Shown: positions 41,351 through 50,445 of the stretch, one piece after another | How the letters are laid out: the number at the start of each line of letters is the position of its first letter | How positions within the stretch are numbered: the stretch's first letter is position 1 | Assembly (NCBI RefSeq): GCF_001591805.1 | Contig: NZ_BCVP01000040.1 | Span: forward strand, 1-57,118 | Length of the DNA: 57,118 nt | Origin: Neobacillus novalis NBRC 102450 | GTDB taxonomy: Bacteria > Bacillota > Bacilli > Bacillales > Cytobacillaceae | Direction of reading: 5' to 3' | Translations under genes and position numbers: made by a program | The notes under the pieces: generated by a model | Told to the model about the DNA's origin: nothing | The model's input: the letters and a program-made list of their open reading frames with translations, nothing else | The model's database searches: none

Positions 41351-42230
41351 CCTCCATTTCTTGAATCGGCCGGTAGGGCATCCCGGTGCGTAACACACCT
41401 TTTGTTTCAAGACCACCCAGACCCTTATCTCCCGTTAAAGTATTCCGTAAAACATCCCAAACGTTAATTCTTTCCATAAACGGGGTAAAGCTTATTTTTG
41501 CGACAATATAGACTGGGTCAAGCGCATGAATATTAATCCTTGCAGGTGAGCTGGCAAAGTTTGCTCCTGCGTGAATAAGCGATTCAAAATGGGATTGGCA
41601 GGCACCTGCAAAGATGACCAGTTGATCTAAATGGGGGACCCTTTTTCGTGCCTCCTTCACCGTTTGCACGAAATGTTTCGAATGGCGATAGGCGTTAATA
41701 TCCGTCATCTTTCCCTTTGCCTTTGAATAGGCATCATGTCCGGTGATGACAAGAATATCTGGGCGATAATGATCAATCAATTCACCAATCTTTTCAGCCA
41801 TTTCCTTTTCATTACAATGGATGCCCAAAACAGGTACGCCAATTTTCTCATATAATGCCATACATTTTTTCAAATAGGCTGGATCCCCGTCCAAATGGAG
41901 AACCCTTCCTGGGATTTGGAAATAACTGCTTGGCTTTACATAGCCGCTCGTTGCATCATATTCCTGCCTGGATTTCAATAAATCAACATCCTGGGTAAAC
42001 AGCCTTAACGACTGTTCCTCAAGTGTCCTGTATTCCTGTCTCAGCTTCACCCTTTCATTTTGATTAACGACTACCAAATCAGCGTAAGGGGCATCTGCTG
42101 CCAGGCGGAAATCCTCACCATAAAGGATGGCAAATTTCTGGCCGTTGATTATGCGTATATCAATAACACGAAATAGAATATCACAGCTATATGATTTTCT
42201 ACCGACAATATCATTTATGTTTATATCCAC
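41346..42230 (-). CDS. yabG: Sporulation-specific cysteine protease YabG
   Basis: A mother-cell protease that processes coat and cortex proteins such as SafA and SpoIVA. IVGRKSYSCDILFRVIDI starts the N-terminal domain. The catalytic part contains DILVITGHDAYSKAKG and the conserved LVIFAGACQSHFE with histidine and cysteine. The frame is open upstream, but TTGGAG eight bases before the GTG at 42230 gives MDININDIVGRK and 294 residues (290 in B. subtilis). A sigma-K promoter lies just upstream of that start and inside the longer frame, which excludes the longer start. Confidence 0.94.
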   Translation of the reverse strand: MDININDIVGRKSYSCDILFRVIDIRIINGQKFAILYGEDFRLAADAPYADLVVVNQNERVKLRQEYRTLEEQSLRLFTQDVDLLKSRQEYDATSGYVKPSSYFQIPGRVLHLDGDPAYLKKCMALYEKIGVPVLGIHCNEKEMAEKIGELIDHYRPDILVITGHDAYSKAKGKMTDINAYRHSKHFVQTVKEARKRVPHLDQLVIFAGACQSHFESLIHAGANFASSPARINIHALDPVYIVAKISFTPFMERINVWDVLRNTLTGDKGLGGLETKGVLRTGMPYRPIQEMEE

Positions 42231-42284
42231 CGCCGTCACTCCAATAAGACCAGCAAAAAGGCCTTTCATATAGGGTTTCTCTCA

Positions 42285-42313
42285 TAGGCTATGCAAACAA
42301 GGGTGTCCATGTG
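42285..42313 (-). promoter_or_regulatory. Sigma-K promoter of yabG
   Basis: On the minus strand GCATAGCCTA (42285-42294) fits the sigma-K -10 consensus GSATAnnnTW exactly. CACA (42310-42313), 15 bp upstream, fits the short -35. B. subtilis yabG is a sigma-K gene. Confidence 0.72.
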
Positions 42314-42440
42314 AAAAAAAACCAGACCAAAAAAGTGGCTAACGGGCTTACTTGTGAGGTGCGAAACGCTAAATCATAAACCTAATCACATAGCATATCA
42401 CATAAATTTTACAACACAATTCACAGTATACTGCACAGTC

Positions 42441-42478
42441 AAAAAGGCTTAGAGATGCAAATATCTCTAAGCCTTTTT
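42441..42478 (-). terminator. Strong hairpin terminator between ksgA and yabG
   Basis: A 16-bp stem (AAAAAGGCTTAGAGAT and its complement) with a 6-nt loop and T-runs on both sides. On the minus strand it would end ksgA transcription about 400 nt past the gene, after the repeat element. Confidence 0.85.
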
Positions 42479-42543
42479 TTATATTTTCTTTTTTTCAGTA
42501 AAGCACCGGTAAGTTGTAAAAGTTCATTAGACGCTAAAGCAAG

Positions 42544-42768
42544 TCTGATAAAATAAGCGGAGAAATTTCTCTTAATTAGGAAATCACACTGAAAATAGCT
42601 CAAATAGACGGAAAGATTCCGCCTATTGACTCGAAAAACGTAAAAATGGGTAATTTTCCTTTGTTTAATCGGAAAACTTCCGCTTATATCCCCCGAACCA
42701 AGCCCTTTTCTGTAGACTAACCGAAAAATCTCCGCTTATTTTAAATATCACTGGTTACTCAATTAAGG
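42544..42768. repeat. 224-bp dispersed repeat, copy 2
   Basis: The counterpart of 6110-6333 in the same orientation. It shares the ATAAGCGGAGAAATTTCTCTTAATT start without gaps and the CACTGGTTACTCAATTAAGG end. The 22-mer internal motif is more diverged here. It lies in the 652-nt gap between yabG and ksgA, which otherwise holds the yabG promoter, one terminator and nothing recognisable. Confidence 0.85.
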
Positions 42769-42882
42769 GAGCGTGTTGCAATTCTTTAGGTTGTTGCCCC
42801 CTGCTGATTGCAGGGACAATCCATTAATGAATAATTGCCAAGAATGATTTCCTTTGTCGACAATCTAAGACCCAAAAAGGGT

Positions 42883-43761
42883 CTAGTGAAAATAAGGGTA
42901 TAATTCATCACTTAATCGGCCAAATTCCTCTAAGGAAAGGGTCTCACCTCTTCTTGATGGTTCGATCCCGCACACATTAAGTGCAGCGAGGATATCCTCT
43001 TTCTTTTGTTTCCCTTCAGGCAGCTGGCTTGTTAGATTGTTGAGCAGGGTTTTTCTCCTTTGGGCAAAGCAAGATTTTGTAATTTGAAAAAAGAAATCCT
43101 CACTTTTTACAGTTACAGCAGGCTGCTCCCGTTTTGTCAGTCTGATTACTGCAGAATCGACATTCGGCTGGGGAACAAACACTGTTTTCGGAACAATCAT
43201 GACCGTCTCTGCTTCTGTGTAATATTGGATCGCGATGGAAAGCGAGCCGTATTCCTTAGTACCTGGCCGAGCTGAAATTCGGTCAGCTACCTCTTTTTGA
43301 AGCATACAAACAATCCCTCTAATTGGCAGCTTGTCCTCCAACAGCTTCATAATGATCGGCGTCGTCACGTAATATGGTAAGTTGGCTACGACCATAACAT
43401 CGTCAATCCCGCTAAATTCTTCAGCAAATACAGCTTGGACATCCGCTTCCAATACATCTTTATGAATAATGCTCACATTTGGATACGGCGACAGCGTTTC
43501 CTTTAAAATCGGTAATAATCGTTGGTCAATTTCGAAGGCTACGACCTTTTTACTCGTTCGGGCAAGCTGTTCGGTGAGTGCACCAATCCCCGGACCAATT
43601 TCAATTGCTCCTGAATTTTCATTCAAATCAGCAAAGCTGACAATTTTTTTTAAGATATTGGTATCAATTAAAAAGTTTTGACCAAGGCTTTTCTTAAAGG
43701 AAAAACCGTACTTTTCGAGAATAGCCCTTGTTCTCACAGGGGTAGCGATATCTTTATTCAT
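42883..43761 (-). CDS. rsmA: 16S rRNA dimethyladenosine transferase KsgA/RsmA
   Basis: Dimethylates two adjacent adenines in the 3' hairpin of 16S rRNA. The SAM-binding motif AIEIGPGIGALTEQLA and the catalytic NLPYYVTTPI are clear, preceded by GQNFLIDTNILKKIV. It has 292 residues. It overlaps rnmV by 4 nt (translational coupling), the standard rnmV-ksgA pair. Confidence 0.97.
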   Translation of the reverse strand: MNKDIATPVRTRAILEKYGFSFKKSLGQNFLIDTNILKKIVSFADLNENSGAIEIGPGIGALTEQLARTSKKVVAFEIDQRLLPILKETLSPYPNVSIIHKDVLEADVQAVFAEEFSGIDDVMVVANLPYYVTTPIIMKLLEDKLPIRGIVCMLQKEVADRISARPGTKEYGSLSIAIQYYTEAETVMIVPKTVFVPQPNVDSAVIRLTKREQPAVTVKSEDFFFQITKSCFAQRRKTLLNNLTSQLPEGKQKKEDILAALNVCGIEPSRRGETLSLEEFGRLSDELYPYFH

Positions 43762-44315
43762 TTTTGTTCCTCCTGACGTACAACGCTTAGTGCTTCCGCA
43801 AATTCCTGTCTGCTAATTTGGAACATCATTAAGCGCTTATGCAGTTGTTTTCCATTTGTATAGCCAATTTTTAAAAGCTTACCAAGCATGATTCTTCGGT
43901 CTTTTGCTCCTTCTCCGCCAATAAGACCTGCGCTCAGTAAATCTTCCTGCGTTATTTCTTCTGAAATTGACTCATGCATGAGTTGGGCATCCTTCAAGGC
44001 CTCTCTGATTGCCTGAGGACTGGCATGTTCAACGCCGAGGCCCTTACCTGTTTTCGCAATCGCCTCCTCTTTCGCTAAAAACGCATGTTTACAGCCTGAA
44101 ACACTGGCGGCAATTGTCTTTCTGATTTTTTCACCAGGATAATCCGGGTCTGTGAAAATAATTACACCGCGTATTGCCTGGGCCCGCCTTACCTTGTCAA
44201 TTGTAGCTTCATTTACTGCAGACCCGTTTGTTTCAATGGTATCAGCATCAACAGCCCTTTTGATCGCCGTTGTATCATCTTTTCCTTCAACAACAATAAT
44301 TTCTTTAATTTTCAT
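43758..44315 (-). CDS. rnmV: Ribonuclease M5
   Basis: A Toprim-domain nuclease that matures 5S rRNA. The Toprim glutamate is in KEIIVVEGKDDTTAIKRA, and the DxD motif is GVIIFTDPDYPGEKIRK. HAFLAKEEAIAKTGKGLGVE and KIGYTNGKQLHKRL follow. The family start MKIKEIIVVEG is ATG at 44315 (185 residues). TTG two codons earlier has better spacing to GGAGG and may be the true initiator. The open frame further upstream is not translated on this evidence. Confidence 0.95.
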   Translation of the reverse strand: MKIKEIIVVEGKDDTTAIKRAVDADTIETNGSAVNEATIDKVRRAQAIRGVIIFTDPDYPGEKIRKTIAASVSGCKHAFLAKEEAIAKTGKGLGVEHASPQAIREALKDAQLMHESISEEITQEDLLSAGLIGGEGAKDRRIMLGKLLKIGYTNGKQLHKRLMMFQISRQEFAEALSVVRQEEQK

Positions 44316-44476
44316 GCTCAAGCGAAAGCCTCCGTAACAAAAAATAAAAATTTGAAAAAAAACTGAAACATTTTTGTAATGTCCATCGTCTATATTATCG
44401 AGAAGATTCATACAATGAAAGTAAAGAGAAACAATAATGTACCCGAGTTTAGTATAAAGAAAATTAAGGAAAAAGC

Positions 44477-44506
44477 AAAATGCAGAGGATAACTAACTCC
44501 TCTGCA
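44477..44506 (-). terminator. Terminator after yabE
   Basis: TGCAGAGGA and TCCTCTGCA form a perfect stem with an 8-nt loop, followed by TTTTG on the minus strand. Confidence 0.8.
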
Positions 44507-44518
44507 TCCGAGTAAAAA

Positions 44519-45700
44519 TCACTCCAAAATTTTTATCTTTACTTTCTTACGCCCCCAGCGGTAGCAATCCGCGTTTGACGGCATAAATAAATCAATTTTA
44601 TACCCTTTAATCACGCCACCTGTGTCAGCCGCTACAGCATAGCCATAGCCTTCTACATACACCTTTGTTCCGAGCGGAATGACTCTTGGATCGACAGCAA
44701 TTACTTTCATGTTCGGATTAGCCCGAAGGTTTAGACCTGTTGCCGTCAGCCCTGAGCAACCATTGCAGAAAGCTGTATAGGCTGTTGCAGTCACGTAAAA
44801 CTCTTTTCCTGTTTCAGCTGCCCCTCGCGATACCTGCAGGGCCATATCCTTCATTCCAACAGCCACCACTTTATCCTGTTTGACAGCAATATTCTGCTCA
44901 CTTATCAGTTTCCTAGAAACTTCTTTGCCATTTTCAAGCACGACTTCGTATTGTTTGGACACACGGCCATGCTTTCCATGAGTTATGATTTTTTCTTTCC
45001 CTTTTTCTAAGCTTTCATCCTTTTTGGTAACCACGGCAAACTGAACGGGTTCTTCCACTACATCGGTGACTTTTTCTACTCGAATGACGTTAACAACACC
45101 ATTCTCAGAGATGGTTTCTGTTAATGACGGTTCAACTCGGTCTAATTCATTTAGCTCGATGCCCTGCTGCGTTAAAAAGTCAGCGACCGTAGCCGAAGTG
45201 GCCCAAACTTGCTGTTCTTTACCTCCGTCCACAAAAGTAAGATGGTGAGCGATGTTGATCGCAATATTCATCTTATCTTTTATTGCCGCTTGTGGTTTAG
45301 GTGAAATTTGATCCTGTTCCTTCAATACAATTTTCTGCTCTGCTAGGAGTTCAGCCACCGTTGCAGCTGTCGTCCAGACGGCTTTACCCTCGTTGTCTTT
45401 GACAATACGAACCTTGTTTGCCTGTTTCCATACAACCTTAAGGTGGTCTCTCACCTTCGTATTGGCCTTTGGAGACAAGTAGTCCTGTGAGCGAGGTGAT
45501 ACATCCAGTTCATCTAATAATTCTTTGACGGTTTCTGCATGTGTTTTTACGACCTGTTGCTCGCCATTAAGTGTAATTGCAACAGTGTTCTTTGATCCTT
45601 CAAACAGAAGAACCCCGAGCGCTGTTAGCAACACTATAAAACTAGCAAAGACAATGGTCAATGATCTCCCGCTCCAAGACATAGAAAACAGGTTTTTCAT
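44519..45700 (-). CDS. yabE: Cell wall-binding protein YabE (Rpf-like, DUF348/G5/3D domains)
   Basis: A secreted, membrane-anchored peptidoglycan-acting protein. One N-terminal signal-anchor segment (residues 13-34) is followed by three DUF348 repeats, each beginning about TVAITLNGEQQ, KVRIVKDNEGK and HLTFVDGGKEQ. A G5 domain follows (about residues 215-290), then the C-terminal 3D domain with its three aspartates in VIAVDPRVIPLGT, AVAADTGG and KIDLF. The 393 residues are somewhat fewer than B. subtilis YabE. The architecture is that of Firmicute Sps/Rpf-like muralytic enzymes. Confidence 0.94.
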   Translation of the reverse strand: MKNLFSMSWSGRSLTIVFASFIVLLTALGVLLFEGSKNTVAITLNGEQQVVKTHAETVKELLDELDVSPRSQDYLSPKANTKVRDHLKVVWKQANKVRIVKDNEGKAVWTTAATVAELLAEQKIVLKEQDQISPKPQAAIKDKMNIAINIAHHLTFVDGGKEQQVWATSATVADFLTQQGIELNELDRVEPSLTETISENGVVNVIRVEKVTDVVEEPVQFAVVTKKDESLEKGKEKIITHGKHGRVSKQYEVVLENGKEVSRKLISEQNIAVKQDKVVAVGMKDMALQVSRGAAETGKEFYVTATAYTAFCNGCSGLTATGLNLRANPNMKVIAVDPRVIPLGTKVYVEGYGYAVAADTGGVIKGYKIDLFMPSNADCYRWGRKKVKIKILE

Positions 45701-45937
45701 GTGTTTGAATACGATGAAAAACGCCTCCTTTTTCTCAGAGAGATTATTTCTATCATGTTGTCGGCTGTTAATCCTTGCTTATCCTGTGAATGTATTTCTA
45801 ATTATGCACAAAACTGGAAACAATGCAAAGAGAAACTTATCGACATGATTATCCTATGTTGAAAAGGAGACGTGTAGAACTTTTTGTTATTAGAAAAAAT
45901 TAAGACAAGCTTCCTGCCGCTTCGACAATTTCCTTTA

Positions 45938-46705
45938 TCACTTTATGGCGAATACTTTTTTAGCATTTCGTGTCGTTGCCTCTGCCACTTCCGCAAATGT
46001 CAATCCTTTTATTTCGGCAATTTCTTCAGCAACTAGCCTCACATACCCCGGTTCATTCCGTTTCCCACGATAAGGATGCGGGGCTAAATAGGGGCAGTCT
46101 GTTTCGATTAACAGTTTATCTAATGGAATTTCTGCCGCCACTTCCTTCGGTTTTTTTGCATTTTTAAAGGTAACAGGGCCGCCAAGGGAAATATAAAAGT
46201 TCATTTTTACACATTCCTTTGCGACTTCTGGGCTGCCGCTAAAGCAGTGCATAATGCCACCTACCTCATCTGCCCCTTCTTCCTTCAAGATTTCAACGAT
46301 ATCTGCGGTCGCCTCGCGATTGTGAATGACAATGGGCAGCTTCACTTTTTTGGCAAGCCGAATTTGTTTGCGGAAAACCTCTTTTTGAATCTCCTTAGGG
46401 GACTTGTCCCAATGGTAATCCAAGCCCATTTCGCCAATTGCGACTACCTTGGGGTGGGAAGTCAATTCCTCAATCCATACTAAATCGTCGTCGGTCATGT
46501 CGATGGCATCAACAGGGTGCCAGCCAACGCAGGCATAAATGAATTCATATCTTTCGGCTAGTTCCATGGCCCGTTCAATCGTCGGCCGATCAAAACCGAC
46601 AACCACCATATTTGAAACTCCCTCATGTTGCGCCCTTTCAATCACTTCCAGCAAATCCTCGTTATATTGACTATCATTTAAATGTGCATGTGTGTCGAAT
46701 AACAT
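45938..46705 (-). CDS. tatD: TatD family metal-dependent DNase
   Basis: A TIM-barrel hydrolase (YabD) of the TatD family with 3'-exonuclease activity in characterised members. DTHAHLND gives the first metal ligands, IGEMGLDYHW the glutamate, VIHNREATAD and IMHCFSG the histidines, and LIETDCPYLAPHPYRGKRNEP the C-terminal aspartate and signature. It has 255 residues. It lies between metG and yabE as in B. subtilis. Confidence 0.96.
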   Translation of the reverse strand: MLFDTHAHLNDSQYNEDLLEVIERAQHEGVSNMVVVGFDRPTIERAMELAERYEFIYACVGWHPVDAIDMTDDDLVWIEELTSHPKVVAIGEMGLDYHWDKSPKEIQKEVFRKQIRLAKKVKLPIVIHNREATADIVEILKEEGADEVGGIMHCFSGSPEVAKECVKMNFYISLGGPVTFKNAKKPKEVAAEIPLDKLLIETDCPYLAPHPYRGKRNEPGYVRLVAEEIAEIKGLTFAEVAEATTRNAKKVFAIK

Positions 46706-46730
46706 AGATTAAACTCCTTTCCATATAAAA

Positions 46731-46778
46731 AAAATAGAAATGTCCCGAAAATTGTTACACGTGGAACATTTCTATTTT
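46731..46778 (-). terminator. Terminator after metG
   Basis: A 15-16-bp stem (AAAATAGAAATGT arms) with a longer internal loop, followed by TTTTTTT on the minus strand. Confidence 0.85.
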
Positions 46779-46783
46779 CAACA

Positions 46784-48754
46784 TTATTTTACCTTTGCTC
46801 CATTTGCCAATGTTTGATCAACGGTTGCAAGCGATAATACGCCATCTTTTGATCCAGCCAGAATCATTCCCTGCGATAATTCACCGCGCAGCTTTACTGG
46901 CTTCAAGTTCGTAATACAAATCACTTTCCGGCCGACCAAATCTTCCGGCTTATAAAACTGGGCAATCCCTGAAACAACTTGGCGTTTTTCATAGCCAAGA
47001 TCGAGCTGCAGCTTCAGAAGTTTATCGGTCTTTTTTACAGGCTCCGCTTGTATGACTTCAGCCACCCGCAAATCAATTTTCATGAAATCATCAATCGCGA
47101 TTTCATCAATGGCTTCCGGCTTTTCTTCTTTCTGTTCTTCTGCTGCCGGCGCCTGTGCCGCAGCATCACCGCCTTGCATTTTCGTTTTAATGAAGGCTAC
47201 CTCATCGGCAATTTCAAGTCTTGGAAAAAGCGGTGCATCCTTTTTAACCATTGTGCCGCTTGGAATTCCTCCAAAGGTTTCAAGGCCGTCCCAAGCTTTA
47301 AGCATTTCATCCTCAATGCCCAATTGTGTAAAGACTCCATTTGGCGTCCGTGTCAAAAATGGTTGTAACAGAATCGCAATTCGGCGCAATGATTCAGCCA
47401 AATGAACCATAACACTTGCGAGCTCACCCTTTTGTTCCTCATTCTTAGCCAATGTCCACGGCTTCGTTTCATCTATATATTTATTTGTCCGGCTGACTAA
47501 CTGCCAAATCGATGTTAACGCAACAGAGAATTCCATTTTTTCCATGGCTTCTTCGTATTTTACAACCGTTTCACGATTTACTTGCAGCAATGACTCATCA
47601 AATTCACCGACGGAACCTGCATAATCAGGGATCACTCCATTAAAATACTTTTCAATCATCGCAACCGTTCGATTGAGGAGATTCCCAAGGTCATTGGCCA
47701 AGTCAAAGTTAATTCTTTCAACAAAACCCTCAGGTGTGAACACACCATCGGCTCCAAAAGGTACTTCTCTCAATAAATAATAGCGAAGTGCATCAAGGCC
47801 GTAGCGGTCAATTAAGGTAACTGGGTCAACGACGTTCCCTTTCGACTTCGACATTTTTCCGTCCTTCATCAGCAGCCAGCCATGGGCAAACACTTTCTTT
47901 GGCAGCGGCACATCAAGAGCCATCAGCATAATCGGCCAATAAATCGTATGGAAACGAACAATTTCCTTTCCGACAAGATGGACATCTGCAGGCCAATAAT
48001 TCAAGTATTTCGAATCATTGTCCGTACTATAACCGAGGGCGGTTATATAGTTGGACAAAGCATCAATCCAAACATAGATAACATGCTTCGCATCCCCAGG
48101 AACCTTAATTCCCCAGTCAAATGTTGTCCTTGATACAGCTAAATCCTCGAGGCCTGGTTTGATAAAGTTATTAATCATTTCATTTTTGCGCGATTCCGGC
48201 TGGATGAAGTCAGGATTGTCCTCATAATGCTGTAATAATCGGTCAACATACTTACTCATTCTAAAAAAGTATGACTCTTCTTTTACCTTTTCAACTGGAC
48301 GGCCGCAATCCGGGCAGTTCCCATCCACTAGCTGACGGTCAGTATAAAACGCTTCACACGGAGTACAATACCAGCCTTCATACTGATCAAGATAAATATC
48401 CCCTTGTTCGAGCAGTCTAGCAAAAATCTTTTCAACAATTTGCTTATGTCTTTCCTCAGTAGTCCGGATAAAATCGTCATAGGAAATATCAAGCTTATTC
48501 CAAAGATCTTTAATGCCATCAACAATTCCATCGACATATTGCTGCGGTGTAATTCCCGCTTCCTCCGCTTTACGCTGAATTTTCTGCCCATGTTCATCCG
48601 TACCCGTTAAATACATAACGTCATAGCCGCGCAGCCTTTTGTAACGCGCCATTGCATCACCGGCAACCGTCGTATACGCATGTCCAATATGTAAATTTCC
48701 GCTTGGATAGTAAATCGGTGTCGTTAGATAAAAAGTCTTTAATTTTTCCTCCAT
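46784..48754 (-). CDS. metG: Methionyl-tRNA synthetase
   Basis: A class I synthetase. TTPIYYPSGNLHIGHAY carries the HIGH motif and KMSKSKGNVVDP the KMSKS motif. The C-terminal tRNA-binding (Trbp111-like) domain begins near IDDFMKIDLRVAEVI. The connective-peptide zinc knuckle is intact (CTPC, then CPDC near residue 145), whereas B. subtilis MetS has lost these cysteines as I recall it. The longer open frame has a poor start; TTGGAGGG supports the ATG at 48754, 656 residues. A sigma-A promoter lies upstream. Confidence 0.97.
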   Translation of the reverse strand: MEEKLKTFYLTTPIYYPSGNLHIGHAYTTVAGDAMARYKRLRGYDVMYLTGTDEHGQKIQRKAEEAGITPQQYVDGIVDGIKDLWNKLDISYDDFIRTTEERHKQIVEKIFARLLEQGDIYLDQYEGWYCTPCEAFYTDRQLVDGNCPDCGRPVEKVKEESYFFRMSKYVDRLLQHYEDNPDFIQPESRKNEMINNFIKPGLEDLAVSRTTFDWGIKVPGDAKHVIYVWIDALSNYITALGYSTDNDSKYLNYWPADVHLVGKEIVRFHTIYWPIMLMALDVPLPKKVFAHGWLLMKDGKMSKSKGNVVDPVTLIDRYGLDALRYYLLREVPFGADGVFTPEGFVERINFDLANDLGNLLNRTVAMIEKYFNGVIPDYAGSVGEFDESLLQVNRETVVKYEEAMEKMEFSVALTSIWQLVSRTNKYIDETKPWTLAKNEEQKGELASVMVHLAESLRRIAILLQPFLTRTPNGVFTQLGIEDEMLKAWDGLETFGGIPSGTMVKKDAPLFPRLEIADEVAFIKTKMQGGDAAAQAPAAEEQKEEKPEAIDEIAIDDFMKIDLRVAEVIQAEPVKKTDKLLKLQLDLGYEKRQVVSGIAQFYKPEDLVGRKVICITNLKPVKLRGELSQGMILAGSKDGVLSLATVDQTLANGAKVK

Positions 48755-48833
48755 TAAAATCCCTCCAAATGGGTAGGCAATCGAAAAACCCCATTCAACC
48801 ATTATTGCCTCTTTTTCCCGCTTCTATCATCAA

Positions 48834-48862
48834 AATATACCGAAAAATGAACTTTTGTGCAA
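48834..48862 (-). promoter_or_regulatory. Sigma-A promoter of metG
   Basis: TTGCAC (48857-48862) and TATATT (48834-48839) on the minus strand are 17 bp apart, 80 nt before the metG start. No T-box or S-box leader is seen in that short distance. Confidence 0.6.
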
Positions 48863-48973
48863 GAAACCGTTACTGCTAGAATTCCAGTTATTTAAATATT
48901 TTCCCTAATACACCCAAAAAGGGGTTAGAGCTAGCGAAACACTATAGATAGGGAGAGTTGTTATTGTAGAATT

Positions 48974-48981
48974 TTGTCGAA
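48974..48981 (+). promoter_or_regulatory. Extra Spo0A box upstream of abrB
   Basis: TTGTCGAA, a perfect 0A box core, lies 150 bp upstream of the abrB promoter, between the divergent abrB and metG promoters. Palindromic reading is also possible on the other strand. It could serve either gene. Confidence 0.4.
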
Positions 48982-49125
48982 AAGTTTTTTTAAAAAAATT
49001 TTATTTTATAGTGCCAATTTACCTAAATTAACAGTTTACTTTGACAAAATAATTCCGTTTATCCTTGTAAACCAACAGTTGGTTTGACGGTAGAAAAAAA
49101 TATTTTATTTTTTAAAATAAAATAA

Positions 49126-49154
49126 TTGACGGATATGGGAATTTCTTGTATTAT
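49126..49154 (+). promoter_or_regulatory. Sigma-A promoter of abrB
   Basis: TTGACG (49126-49131) and TATTAT (49149-49154) are 17 bp apart. This is the usual position of the vegetative abrB promoter, with Spo0A boxes just downstream. Confidence 0.78.
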
Positions 49155-49169
49155 AAAAGTATGAAAAAT

Positions 49170-49187
49170 TTGTCGAATAATGACGAA
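49170..49187 (+). promoter_or_regulatory. Tandem Spo0A boxes in the abrB promoter region
   Basis: TTGTCGAA (49170-49177) and TGACGAA (49181-49187) lie just downstream of the -10 site, about 10 bp apart. They match the well-known B. subtilis arrangement through which phosphorylated Spo0A represses abrB. Confidence 0.82.
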
Positions 49188-49238
49188 TAAAAAAATAGAT
49201 AGATAATCTTTATAGTTTCGAGAGGAGATAGGAAAAAA

Positions 49239-49523
49239 ATGAAATCTACAGGTATTGTTCGTAAAGTTGATGAATTAGGTCGTGTGGTTATTCCGATTGA
49301 ATTGAGACGTACTCTTGGTATTGCTGAAAAAGATGCTCTTGAAATCTATGTTGACGATGAGCGCATTATCCTAAAAAAATATAAGCCAAATATGACTTGC
49401 CAAGTAACTGGTGAAGTTTCTGATGATAATATGACACTTGCCGGCGGTAAATTAATTCTTAGCCGTGAAGGTGCAGAGCAATTAATCCAAGAAATTCAAA
49501 ACAACCTTGAAGTAGCGAAATAA
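49239..49523 (+). CDS. abrB: Transition state regulator AbrB
   Basis: A global DNA-binding regulator of post-exponential genes. The N-terminal swapped-hairpin domain (residues 1-50) reads MKSTGIVRKVDELGRVVIP and continues into ELRRTLGIAEKDALEIYVD. The C-terminal tetramerisation region follows (94 residues). It is the only ancestral gene on the plus strand in this window. The RBS is GAGAGGAG. Promoter and Spo0A boxes are as in B. subtilis. Its paralogue SpoVT is also encoded in this window. Confidence 0.97.
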   Translation: MKSTGIVRKVDELGRVVIPIELRRTLGIAEKDALEIYVDDERIILKKYKPNMTCQVTGEVSDDNMTLAGGKLILSREGAEQLIQEIQNNLEVAK

Positions 49524-49528
49524 GGAAA

Positions 49529-49564
49529 AAAAGATCCAGCACTTTTATCGTGCTGGATCTTTTT
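49529..49564. terminator. Bidirectional terminator between abrB and rsmI
   Basis: A GATCCAGCAC/GTGCTGGATC stem with a 7-nt loop has A-runs before and T-runs after it. It should end abrB on the plus strand and rsmI on the minus strand. Confidence 0.9.
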
Positions 49565-49566
49565 TT

Positions 49567-50445
49567 CTATTGATTTTCTACATGATAGGCCTGATAAACC
49601 TCCCTTTTGTTAAGGTTCCGGTCTTTGGCTGTCTGTTTAATCGCCTCTTTCGAAGGAATATCTTTTTCAGTAATATATTGATTTACATGCTCTACAAGCG
49701 ATAACTCGTGCCACCAACTTGGTCCTTCCTCCTGTTGTTCATCCGTTCCTTCGACAATCAAACAAAACTCGCCGCGTATTTCATCCTGGCTTGCCCAGGC
49801 GATTACTTCTTCAACCGTTCCTCTAATAAATTCCTCATATTTTTTCGTTAACTCCCTGCATATCGCTATCTTCCTATTTCCGAGAACCTCTTGGATAATG
49901 GCCAATGTTTCCTTGAGGCGATGCGGGGACTCATAAAAGATGATCGTCGCCGCCTGCCATTTTAAAGCCTCTAATTCCGCCCGCTTCTCTTTCTTGCTCC
50001 TATTTAAAAATCCAAAAAAATAAAAGGGCTGACAGGACAGGCCTGAGGCAATTAACGAAGTTAGAGCGGCGTTTGCACCTGGTAACGGGACCACTGGTAC
50101 CCTTTCTTCAATCGCAGCTGCCACTAGTTCATACCCAGGGTCAGAGATGGCTGGCATGCCGGCATCACTAACAAGTGCTATTTTTAACCCTTCCTTCACC
50201 CTTTGAATCAGTTTCTCTCCGCTCGATTCCTTATTGTGCTCATGATAGCTGACGATAGGAGTTTCAATGTCAAAGTAATTGCACAGCTTTTTCGTATTCC
50301 GAGTATCCTCTGCGGCAATCAGATTTGCCTCTTTTAGGATTCTAACTGCCCGGAAGCTCATATCCTCTAAATTTCCAATCGGTGTAGGAACGAGGTAGAG
50401 AATTCCTTTCTGTTCTTCGTTCTCAAAGCTCTTCTGCTGCCACAT
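49567..50445 (-). CDS. rsmI: 16S rRNA 2'-O-ribose C1402 methyltransferase RsmI
   Basis: A tetrapyrrole-methylase-fold enzyme that methylates C1402 in the ribosomal P site. GILYLVPTPIGNLEDMSFRA, AAEDTRNTKKL, VSDAGMPAISDPGYELV and PLPGANAALTSLIASGLS are the signature segments. The start is taken as ATG at 50445 (MWQQKSFENEEQ); other in-frame ATG/GTG codons lie 6-12 nt upstream. It overlaps the yazA 3' end, so they are translationally coupled. Confidence 0.95.
   Translation of the reverse strand: MWQQKSFENEEQKGILYLVPTPIGNLEDMSFRAVRILKEANLIAAEDTRNTKKLCNYFDIETPIVSYHEHNKESSGEKLIQRVKEGLKIALVSDAGMPAISDPGYELVAAAIEERVPVVPLPGANAALTSLIASGLSCQPFYFFGFLNRSKKEKRAELEALKWQAATIIFYESPHRLKETLAIIQEVLGNRKIAICRELTKKYEEFIRGTVEEVIAWASQDEIRGEFCLIVEGTDEQQEEGPSWWHELSLVEHVNQYITEKDIPSKEAIKQTAKDRNLNKREVYQAYHVENQ

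Noticed and set aside
44316..44411. N-terminal extension of RNase M5
   Set aside because: The added 32 residues are not family-like and the initiation signal (GGAGG) lies downstream of them.
48755..49238. T-box or S-box riboswitch before metG
   Set aside because: The promoter leaves only about 75 nt of leader, with no T-box sequence or large hairpin series.
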